Shown here one piece after another: positions 5,660-10,958 of a DNA stretch of 10,958 nt. A program made the translations under genes and the position numbers. This DNA comes from Nitrospinota bacterium (lineage in GTDB: Bacteria > Nitrospirota > Thermodesulfovibrionia > Thermodesulfovibrionales > UBA1546): positions 1 through 10,958 of the forward strand of contig JAHILQ010000167.1 of NCBI GenBank assembly GCA_018896985.1. The letters are read 5' to 3'. The notes below the pieces were generated by a model. The model had not been told where the DNA came from. It searched no databases and worked only from the letters and a program-made list of their open reading frames with translations. Numbering within the stretch: position 1 is the stretch's first letter; each line of letters opens with the position of its first letter.

Positions 5660-6790
5660 ATGGATAGAAAGTTGATGAAGAGAATAACAAAAAAAGAAGG
5701 ATTAAGGTTGCTTAAAAACTCTGACCTGCTTGAGCTTGGCCAGCAGGCAGACGGGATAAGGGAAAAACTTCATCCTGAAAAAACCGGCACATTCATTGTT
5801 GACAGGAATATAAACTACACAAACATCTGCATAAATAAATGCACTTTCTGTGCGTTCTGGAGGGATAAGGAAGACAAAGATTCCTATATATTGAGTGAAG
5901 ATGAGTTATTCAAAAAGATTGAAGAGACAATAAATCTCGGCGGCACACAAATATTAATTCAGGGAGGATTACACCCTGATTTCAATATTGAGTATTACAT
6001 CAGCTTGCTAAAATCAATAAAATCACGCTTTGACATTAATGTCCATGGATTTTCACCACCTGAGATATGCTACATCGCCGATAAATCAGACCTGACAATA
6101 AGAGAGACCTTGAGAATATTGAAAGGTGCAGGGCTTGATTCCATCCCCGGAGGAGGCGCAGAGATACTCTCTGACAGGGTGAGGGAGATACTGAGCCCAA
6201 GGAAGATAAAATCATCATCATGGCTTAAGGTAATGGAAGAGGCGCACAGGCTCGGCATGAGGACAACTGCAACAATGATGTTCGGGAGCATTGAAAAACC
6301 TGAGGACATTATTGAACATCTTGACGCAATAAGAAACCTTCAGGACAGGACTGGAGGATTTACCGCATTCATCCCGTGGACATTCCAGCCGGGAAATACA
6401 GAGTTAGCAAAATTAGAGCAGCAGAACAGCAGAACAGTAGAGCAACAGAAAAATAAAATTTCTCCTTTAGAAGACTACTGCTCTACTGCGCTACTGCGCT
6501 GTGGCTCTACTGCTGTGGAATATCTCAGGGTGCTTGCGCTCTCAAGGATATATCTTGACAACATTAAAAACATCCAGGCATCGTGGGTAACGCAGGGGTT
6601 GAAAATTGCCGAGGTTGCATTGAGGTTCGGCGCAAACGATTTTGGCTCTACAATGATTGAGGAAAATGTTGTTGCATCAGCAGGCGTAAGCTACAGGGTC
6701 TCAAAAGAGGACATCATCAGGGCAATAAAAAATGCCGGATTCAATCCTGCACAGAGAGATACCTGTTACAACATCATAAAAAAGGTTTAG
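5660..6790 (+). CDS. mqnC: Cyclic dehypoxanthinyl futalosine synthase MqnC (radical SAM)
   Basis: Radical SAM cyclase of the futalosine menaquinone pathway, acting on dehypoxanthine futalosine. It has 376 residues from this start. The cluster motif is C57, C61, C64 in TNICINKCTFCAF. Diagnostic blocks are GGTQILIQGGLHPD, HGFSPPEI, LDSIPGGGAEIL, TTATMMFGSIE, LQDRTGGFTAFIPWTFQPGN, IQASWVTQG and FGANDFGSTMIEENVV. I chose the ATG at 5660: it lies one base after the mqnE stop, and the sequence MDRKLMKRITKKEGLRLL aligns with family N-termini. An in-frame TTG at 5624, with GGAAAGG upstream, would overlap mqnE and add 12 residues. Residues about 252-283, after TFQPGNTELA, are a repeat-encoded insertion of roughly 25 residues just before VEYLRVLALSRI. 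It is translated with mqnE. mqnA and mqnD are not in the window. Confidence 0.95.
   Translation: MDRKLMKRITKKEGLRLLKNSDLLELGQQADGIREKLHPEKTGTFIVDRNINYTNICINKCTFCAFWRDKEDKDSYILSEDELFKKIEETINLGGTQILIQGGLHPDFNIEYYISLLKSIKSRFDINVHGFSPPEICYIADKSDLTIRETLRILKGAGLDSIPGGGAEILSDRVREILSPRKIKSSSWLKVMEEAHRLGMRTTATMMFGSIEKPEDIIEHLDAIRNLQDRTGGFTAFIPWTFQPGNTELAKLEQQNSRTVEQQKNKISPLEDYCSTALLRCGSTAVEYLRVLALSRIYLDNIKNIQASWVTQGLKIAEVALRFGANDFGSTMIEENVVASAGVSYRVSKEDIIRAIKNAGFNPAQRDTCYNIIKKV
6412..6514. repeat. Inverted pair of octamer arrays inside mqnC
   Basis: Octamers at 6412-6451 (consensus AGCAGAAC with variants such as AGTAGAGC) are followed by five at 6475-6514 of opposite orientation (consensus CTACTGCK). 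Bases 6435-6448 and 6499-6512 pair at 13 of 14 positions across a 50-base loop. The whole stretch encodes the low-complexity insertion near residues 252-283 of MqnC (Gln/Asn/Ser-rich, then CSTALLRCGSTA). Confidence 0.85.
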
Positions 6791-6794
6791 ATGT

Positions 6795-6847
6795 AAAAAT
6801 CGGGAGCGAGAAAAGCTTCTTTAATACTTCATCTGCATTTCACTCCC
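6795..6847 (-). terminator. Candidate intrinsic terminator of the small minus-strand gene
   Basis: On the minus strand GGGAGTGA (6840-6847) can pair with TCGCTCCC (6802-6809) over eight positions with one G-U wobble. A GA and then five T (6795-6799) follow. The stem begins over the stop codon of the 34-codon reading frame. The loop is long (30 bases), which lowers confidence. Confidence 0.35.
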
Positions 6848-6944
6848 AATCTCCAACGTCATACCACTTCATATATGCCTCTGCCCTGTCCCTGAATACG
6901 CTGATTTTGTTTTTTAAATTCAAATCTTCAATAAGTCTGCCCAT
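6840..6944 (-). CDS. Possible small protein of unknown function (34 aa)
   Basis: Not recognised. A 34-codon frame starts at ATG 6942-6944, which is directly preceded by an in-frame TAA, so the start cannot lie further upstream. GAGG lies five bases before it, a good ribosome site. The peptide begins MGRLIEDLNLKNKISVFRDR and ends in a Trp-rich tail (MKWYDVGDWE), with no signal peptide or membrane segment. A terminator-like hairpin covers its stop. Past the TGA the same frame stays open for about 20 codons with a helix-like composition (NADEVLKKLF). The current frame may therefore be a shortened version of a longer protein. It is divergent from the 102-codon gene and convergent with mqnC. It could also be chance. 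Confidence 0.35.
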   Translation of the reverse strand: MGRLIEDLNLKNKISVFRDRAEAYMKWYDVGDWE

Positions 6945-6997
6945 TTATTCCTCGCTGGACAATTTTCCCATATTTCACCAAGTTGCCTTTTAGTCCA

Positions 6998-7012
6998 TCC
7001 GCATTAGGCGGA
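6998..7012. repeat. Short palindrome TCCGC-5-GCGGA
   Basis: A five-base perfect stem around ATTAG, followed by CC and a run of A on the plus strand. On the minus strand a T run precedes it, so it is not a terminator for that strand. It looks like a remnant of a small dispersed palindrome; nothing more can be said. Confidence 0.3.
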
Positions 7013-7037
7013 CCAAAAAATACACTGAGCGTAAATT

Positions 7038-7117
7038 TTTTCTCCCTTGATTTAAAAGATTTTTCCCTTTTCAAGAGTTGCAGTATATGATACTATTTTC
7101 GCCATGAAGGGAGAAAA
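7038..7117. repeat. Long-spaced 11-bp inverted repeat upstream of the 102-codon gene
   Basis: TTTTCTCCCTT at 7038-7048 is the exact reverse complement of AAGGGAGAAAA at 7107-7117, 58 bases apart. Inside it, CTTGA (7047-7051) and TCAAG (7071-7075) form a second small dyad. The right arm lies immediately before the extended -10 box at 7126-7134, where a regulator would act. It could be a paired operator; function is inferred. Confidence 0.4.
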
Positions 7118-7125
7118 TACCGAGT

Positions 7126-7134
7126 TGGTATAAT
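7126..7134 (+). promoter_or_regulatory. Extended -10 promoter of the 102-codon gene
   Basis: TGGTATAAT (TGn plus a perfect TATAAT) with no clear -35 box. The predicted transcript start near 7141 leaves a leader of about 20 bases containing AAAGGAGAT (7149-7157) ahead of the ATG at 7162. Confidence 0.5.
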
Positions 7135-7161
7135 TGTTGTTATGAATGAAAGGAGATAATA

Positions 7162-7470
7162 ATGCCAACCCCACTTGAGCAAGAATTTCATCGGGCAATG
7201 GTTGATATTTATGAGAGAGCCAGAAATGAGGCTAACTATGTGGCAACCCGATATATCCAAATGGTGGCCGAACATGGAGGAGTGGAAACTGCAAAAATCT
7301 TGATAAATTCCGACAGACCATCTGATGGATACACGGCATTATGGGAGAAAGGCAGACTCGATATAACTGTAGAGGCACTTGTGCAGAACCCTAAGTGGGC
7401 ACCTTTGTTCAGCGCCGAAGAAATTGAAAAAGCACGTCAAAGGCTTATAGATTACGGATATAATGTATAA
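7162..7470 (+). CDS. Conserved hypothetical protein, 102 aa, function unknown
   Basis: No function recognised. The soluble 102-residue protein begins MPTPLEQEFHRAMVDIYERA and has no signal peptide, membrane segment or cysteine. It looks mainly helical: helix about 5-35, then EHGGVETAKILIN (38-50), a loop with SDGYTALWEKGRLDITVEAL (54-73) and a C-terminal helix after PLFSAEEIEKARQRL ending DYGYNV. From memory it resembles a widespread family of uncharacterised small proteins with the pattern HGG-x-A, GYT-LWE-GRLD-TVEALV and AR-RL--YGY, sometimes seen near HNH or restriction genes; I could not check this. Coding is well supported by the AAAGGAG ribosome site five bases from the ATG and by the extended -10 promoter. 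It stands alone, with gene-poor DNA on both sides, which suggests an acquired gene. Confidence 0.85.
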   Translation: MPTPLEQEFHRAMVDIYERARNEANYVATRYIQMVAEHGGVETAKILINSDRPSDGYTALWEKGRLDITVEALVQNPKWAPLFSAEEIEKARQRLIDYGYNV

Positions 7471-7725
7471 AGAATGCATAATATCTCACTCCACGGGACT
7501 CCGTTTTACTCCGCCCGTGATTTCCGGCGTTATGAATGTTTCAACTGTAAATCCGCGATAGTTTAGACTTTCATAACCTTTTGACTTGGAGGTGTAGCAA
7601 ACGAAAATATCCATTTTGTTATGCGGTGTAAGTCGCAACATCCCACTGCGCACGTTAAAATAATTAGCAACCTTGAATCGTGCAAATACTCATGAACGAA
7701 CTGTTCTCATAATCCTGGTTCTTCC

Positions 7726-7752
7726 TTGACAACCCAAAATATTTTTGATAAC
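7726..7752 (+). promoter_or_regulatory. Weak candidate promoter for the isoaspartate methyltransferase gene
   Basis: A perfect TTGACA at 7726-7731 with GATAAC at 7747-7752 as a possible -10 box. The spacing of 15 bases is short, so this is tentative. It would place the hairpin 7772-7795 in the leader of the transcript. Confidence 0.3.
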
Positions 7753-7771
7753 GTGGAGTTAAGATCAAACA

Positions 7772-7795
7772 GGAAATAAGAGTACCGTTATTTCC
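7772..7795 (+). promoter_or_regulatory. Leader hairpin before the isoaspartate methyltransferase gene
   Basis: GGAAATAA (7772-7779) pairs perfectly with TTATTTCC (7788-7795) around eight bases. A competing pairing exists between AACAGGA (7768-7774) and TCCTGTT (7802-7808), which would cover the bases just before the ATG. The two share GGA, so they are mutually exclusive. No clear ribosome site is visible near the start codon. Confidence 0.35.
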
Positions 7796-7815
7796 TTTGT
7801 GTCCTGTTGTATATT

Positions 7816-8595
7816 ATGAAATCCTTTATCCTTAAGAAAGACATAATCCTTGAGATCCTTCATGGGACCGGTAAAAAACCGGCTTTGTCACTGTTGATTT
7901 TTGTCATGACAACTTTGCTGTTGTCTGTGATAGTTACCCCTGCTACGGATGAATACACATTGAAGCGCCTGAAAATGATTGAAACTGATATCAGGGGAAG
8001 AGGGGTAAGGGACAAGAAAGTACTCGATACGATGTCCAGAATCGAGAGGCATCTGTTTGTGGACAGCAGGTTCATGAACAGCGCCTATAATGACCATCCG
8101 CTGCCGATCGACGAAGGCCAGACCATATCACAACCCTATGTCGTGGCGCTTATGACAGAGGCATTGAAGCTTAAAGCCACAGACAGGGTCCTCGAGATAG
8201 GCACCGGCTCCGGTTATCAGGCAGCGGTACTCGGCGAGATTGTATCAGAGGTTTATACGATTGAGATCAGAAAAAAGCTCGCCGAAAAATCCGGAAAATT
8301 ATTAAGGAAATTGGGGTACAGAAATATAATGGTGAAGCATGGCGACGGATACTACGGATGGGAGGAGCATGCGCCCTTTGACGCGATTATCGTGACCGCC
8401 GCTGCCAATCACATACCTCCACCGCTGATCAAACAGCTGAAGGAAGGCGGAAGGCTTATCATCCCCCTCGGCAGCACTGTCTATTTTCAGATGCTCACCC
8501 TTGCCACAAAAAAGAAGGGCGAACTGGAGGTCGAGCAGATGGGAGGCGTTGCCTTTGTGCCGATGACCGGTGAAGCGATGAAAAGAAAAAACTGA
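7816..8595 (+). CDS. pcm: Protein-L-isoaspartate O-methyltransferase, membrane-anchored or exported form
   Basis: SAM-dependent methyltransferase that methylates abnormal L-isoaspartyl residues so that damaged proteins can revert. It has 259 residues from the ATG at 7816; an in-frame TTG at 7807 would add three. The catalytic domain (about 50-250) shows ERHLFV, AYNDHPLPIDEGQTISQPY (90-108, with the conserved TISQP serine S105), SAM motif I VLEIGTGSGYQAAVLG (125-140), YTIEI with the ribose-binding glutamate, GDGYYGW, FDAIIVTAA and the PPLIKQLKEGGRLIIPLG block. Typical cytoplasmic enzymes have about 205-220 residues. The excess here is an N-terminal stretch with Lys-rich start and one hydrophobic segment (about 23-42), so the enzyme probably faces the periplasm. 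No good ribosome site is seen. It is a single gene, convergent with its right neighbour with a 20-base gap. Confidence 0.93.
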   Translation: MKSFILKKDIILEILHGTGKKPALSLLIFVMTTLLLSVIVTPATDEYTLKRLKMIETDIRGRGVRDKKVLDTMSRIERHLFVDSRFMNSAYNDHPLPIDEGQTISQPYVVALMTEALKLKATDRVLEIGTGSGYQAAVLGEIVSEVYTIEIRKKLAEKSGKLLRKLGYRNIMVKHGDGYYGWEEHAPFDAIIVTAAANHIPPPLIKQLKEGGRLIIPLGSTVYFQMLTLATKKKGELEVEQMGGVAFVPMTGEAMKRKN

Positions 8596-8615
8596 AAAAG
8601 GTCGCTGATATCGGG

Positions 8616-10958
8616 TTAAACGGCTTTATATTTCATCCAGAGCAGGGAACAAAAAGCCAGGATGTATACCGCCATTCCGGTGAGCATAACGGTCTTAAAT
8701 CCAGCCGATATAGCGAACATCACTGCAAGGATCGGTGCAAGGACAGAGAAACAGCCGTTTACTGCCAGGGCCCAGGGGATCAACTTTGGTCTGGTTTTGC
8801 CGAGGAATGAAAGACCGAGCGGAAAGGGTGTCCCCATAAGAATGCCTGCAGGCATGAGGATGAAGAAGACAGAAAGGATCTTTGTTTTCAGTGAATAGGG
8901 GGATATTTCGTTTATCACAATAGGAAGGAAGAGGCTGTACGCAAGGACCGTTAGAGAGAGGAAAAGGATTATCGCAGGTTTTTGGAATATCTTCAGGTGC
9001 TGGCTCAACAGACTGCCGATTCCCGAACTTATGAGGACCGAGGCCAGCACGACAGCAGCGGCATAGGACGGGTTTTCGAGAGGGAGAATCATCTTCTGGA
9101 CAAAGGATATCACTATGAACATAAAGCCTGTTCCGAGAAATGCGAAGTACGCCAAAGTCAAAAAAAGATTGAGGTCGAGGCTGAGGTCAAGGTTGAGGCT
9201 GAGATGATCTTTCATCCTGAACCGTATCAGCGGAAGAAGTACCAGCAGGATGCTCAAAAACACTACCTCTATGAATATAACCGGCAGGAGATATCCCTCT
9301 TCCATAAAATACTGCCATTTCTCACCCATCAACCGGTAAATCTCACCGATGTTTTCGATCTTCAGGTAGTAATGGAAGAAGGGTGTTTCGTCATGGACCG
9401 GCGTGATGTCGAAGAGGTAATCACGGATGAACTCCTCTCTCGTTTCAGGAGATATCAGTTTAATAGAGGCATGAAAGAGTTCATTCGACGGCATTTTTAT
9501 ATATAGATTCGTCTCTTTTTCCGTAATACCAGGGTAATAGACTGTATCGAATCTCCTGTCATGTGCAAAGGCCTTTATCCCCTCGATGTCGCTTTTGGAT
9601 AAAGGAGATTTTTTGAAGATGATCGTTAGAGTACCCCAGCTCCTGATCGCAGCTATATGATCGCTGAAGTCTTTGATGCCTATATTTTCCGAAGCCTTAG
9701 CGATTGTGCCAAGAAGCCGCAGTTCTGTCCTCGGCGGCGGGATGATGAAGAGGTTTGCTGAAAGCATGCCCTCCGGACTCAAGTGATTCAGATATTTTTC
9801 GAAGGCCTCAACAGTAAAACGGTAATCCTCTGAGAAACCGAATGAACCAGCAGGTACAGACCCCGTAAGAGAAAGATCGATCAGGTCGAACCTTTGAGCT
9901 GTTGAAGCAAGACGGCTTCTCCCCAATCCTGTCCAGGTATTTCTATCGTAGATATCTGATGAAAATCTCCTCTGATATTCCCTGACGGATCTGATGACAA
10001 GGGGATTAGAATCAACTTTATAAATATTCCCGACCCTGTAATATTCCGCCTGGAGGACTGAAAGACCTCCCTTGGGCTCAAGTATCAGCACCTCTTTTTT
10101 CAGGGAGAGTTCATAGGGCAGCGCTGAAGGAAGATACTTGAGAAAATCGAGACCCTTCTTGTCCCTGTCGTCTGTAATAGCATAGATATCACCGGCATCT
10201 ATCGAGATGCCTGTCTGCTCAGGAAGCTCTTTGAGATATTTAAAGCTGAGGCCAGGGGCGGATCTGACAGCAGGGCTCTTGAATATATCGACTCGGGTAA
10301 AGGGGCTGTAGTATGTCTTCAGATGCTCTGCATCAGGAAAACGCAAGGCGGTTTCGAGCGGTTTATAAGGCGATATCCGTGGAGCGATGAACTGAGGATG
10401 AACGTATAGGATGAGGAGATTCATGATCAGGATACAGCAGGAAGCAAGTCTGATTTTCTTCCTGCTGTATATGCATAAAACCATAGCGGAGAGTGCGGAT
10501 ATCATAAAGACGATCTGCTCAGGCCCGCCTGTAGATAATAACCAGAGCGTCAGCAGAGAACCGGTGCCCGCACCGGTCAGGTCTGCACCGTATATATGTC
10601 CTGTCGCCATGGTCATGGTCGAAAGCGCGGAGGATATGACCATGCCAAAGGAAAAAAACGGGAATGAGAGGATGAGGTAATAGAGGCTGAGGTAAAGGAC
10701 CTGGCTCCTGTCCCATGAGAGCCTTGCAGGGTCGAAGGGGACGATGTTCATCAGTAGGTAACTTGCAGGTACGCTTATGCAGAATAGCAGGATATAAGAC
10801 TGTATATGACTTGGATCTTTCAGCTTCGGATAAACGGAAAGCAGGGTCCCGCTGGCTGCGATGCCGAGCATGGCGATGCTGATCACCATAAACGCAAAAT
10901 GGTACCAGAGGGATATCGAAAAGATCCTCATCAGGGTTATCTCATACGCAAGGCTTGA
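8616..10958 (-). CDS. Polytopic membrane protein with degenerate spermidine-synthase-like domain (partial, N-terminus beyond right edge)
   Basis: At least 780 codons. The first ATG in frame is at 10929-10931, but the frame stays open to 10958 and encodes SSLAYEITL. That matches the first-helix motif (SSLAYE...R) of membrane-embedded spermidine-synthase-like proteins, so the true start lies outside the window. Counting from that ATG: about four to five membrane helices (10-180), a soluble domain (about 185-545), and six helices (548-767). The soluble domain has a Rossmann-like core, VLILEPKGGLSVLQA (281-295), where active enzymes have a glycine-rich GGGxG, then KVDSNP, FDLIDLSL and the VHDETPFFHYY block. 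The SAM-site glycines are poor, so aminopropyl transfer is unlikely; a transport or membrane role is possible. Residues about 577-588 (SLNLDLSLDLNL) are encoded by hexamer repeats. Confidence 0.85.
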   Translation of the reverse strand, partial: SSLAYEITLMRIFSISLWYHFAFMVISIAMLGIAASGTLLSVYPKLKDPSHIQSYILLFCISVPASYLLMNIVPFDPARLSWDRSQVLYLSLYYLILSFPFFSFGMVISSALSTMTMATGHIYGADLTGAGTGSLLTLWLLSTGGPEQIVFMISALSAMVLCIYSRKKIRLASCCILIMNLLILYVHPQFIAPRISPYKPLETALRFPDAEHLKTYYSPFTRVDIFKSPAVRSAPGLSFKYLKELPEQTGISIDAGDIYAITDDRDKKGLDFLKYLPSALPYELSLKKEVLILEPKGGLSVLQAEYYRVGNIYKVDSNPLVIRSVREYQRRFSSDIYDRNTWTGLGRSRLASTAQRFDLIDLSLTGSVPAGSFGFSEDYRFTVEAFEKYLNHLSPEGMLSANLFIIPPPRTELRLLGTIAKASENIGIKDFSDHIAAIRSWGTLTIIFKKSPLSKSDIEGIKAFAHDRRFDTVYYPGITEKETNLYIKMPSNELFHASIKLISPETREEFIRDYLFDITPVHDETPFFHYYLKIENIGEIYRLMGEKWQYFMEEGYLLPVIFIEVVFLSILLVLLPLIRFRMKDHLSLNLDLSLDLNLFLTLAYFAFLGTGFMFIVISFVQKMILPLENPSYAAAVVLASVLISSGIGSLLSQHLKIFQKPAIILFLSLTVLAYSLFLPIVINEISPYSLKTKILSVFFILMPAGILMGTPFPLGLSFLGKTRPKLIPWALAVNGCFSVLAPILAVMFAISAGFKTVMLTGMAVYILAFCSLLWMKYKAV
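9168..9203. repeat. Hexamer tandem array inside the membrane protein gene
   Basis: Six tandem hexamers of pattern RYYRAG (for example GTCGAG, GCTGAG, GTCAAG) on the plus strand. On the coding strand they give an alternating leucine peptide SLNLDLSLDLNL in the loop after the first C-terminal helix. The period is 6, so the peptide repeats every two residues. Confidence 0.8.

Larger units (their letters stand above)
7471..7815. other. Gene-free stretch of about 345 bases
   Basis: No convincing reading frame on either strand. It holds several dyads: CACGGG/CCCGTG around a loop that repeats ACTCCG twice (7492-7519), GTTATGAA (7529-7536) with TTCATAAC (7570-7577), and the hairpin just before the isoaspartate methyltransferase gene (7772-7795). 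None has the T run of an intrinsic terminator. No match to a known RNA family could be recognised by eye. Confidence 0.5.

Noticed and set aside
4543..6790. CofG/CofH (F420 synthesis) as the identity of the paired radical SAM genes.
   Set aside because: The VHIVGGLHPD, AYWIMLG and GADDIDGT blocks of the first and the QASWVTQG and GANDFGSTM blocks of the second fit MqnE and MqnC, and the tandem arrangement fits the futalosine pathway.
7492..7519. Terminator of the 102-codon gene (CACGGG/CCCGTG hairpin).
   Set aside because: The stem is only six base pairs with a 16-base loop, and no T run follows.
7139..7538. Direct repeat GTTATGAATG at 7139-7148 and 7529-7538 flanking the 102-codon gene, like an integron cassette.
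   Set aside because: The core does not match GTTRRRY, and no matching inverse core with attC-like dyads precedes the second copy. The TTCATAAC partner lies after it. A ten-base repeat in a window this size is not rare.
8982..9506. Plus-strand open frame of 174 codons.
   Set aside because: It is antisense to the membrane protein gene, has a low-complexity Glu/Lys/Gln-rich product created by the hexamer repeat and codon bias, and matches no family.

Overview
The window looks like a chromosomal housekeeping stretch from a moderate-GC, Gram-negative-type anaerobe. Ile ATA and Arg AGA/AGG codons are common, menaquinone is made by the futalosine route (mqnE-mqnC), and the rpmH-yidD-yidC block sits beside tyrS and hemC. 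Together these suggest the Nitrospirota (Thermodesulfovibrio side) or a related deep-branching or deltaproteobacteria-like lineage. That placement is inference from gene content and codon habit only.

Layout. Bases 1-2022 (minus strand) hold the rpmH-yidD-yidC operon, with yidC running off the left edge. The RNase P protein gene rnpA, normally between rpmH and yidD, is absent: only 91 bases separate them. A short divergent promoter region (2023-2132) leads rightward into tyrS, whose stop codon overlaps that of the convergent gene hemC (3362-4438, minus). A second divergent region (4439-4542) separates hemC from the mqnE-mqnC operon (plus, 4543-6790). From 6791 to 7815 the region is looser: a possible 34-codon minus-strand gene with its own terminator, inverted repeats, a 102-codon gene of unknown function, and about 345 bases without a gene. 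The right end has a membrane-anchored protein-L-isoaspartate methyltransferase gene (plus). Convergent to it is a large polytopic membrane protein with a degenerate spermidine-synthase-like domain, which runs off the right edge.

The genes serve ribosome and membrane-protein biogenesis (rpmH, yidD, yidC), tRNA charging (tyrS), tetrapyrrole synthesis (hemC), menaquinone synthesis (mqnE, mqnC) and protein repair (pcm-like).

The most unusual signal is not a gene. Four conserved protein-coding genes (hemC twice, mqnE, mqnC and the membrane protein) carry in-frame insertions made of short degenerate tandem units of fixed length: 7, 8, 7, 8 and 6 nt. Three of the five are built as two arrays of opposite orientation, and two of those can fold as hairpins. 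They look like low-complexity elements that spread into loop-coding positions while keeping the frame open. A separate perfect 13-bp palindrome with flanking A/T runs, identical in form to an intrinsic terminator, lies inside the yidC coding sequence.
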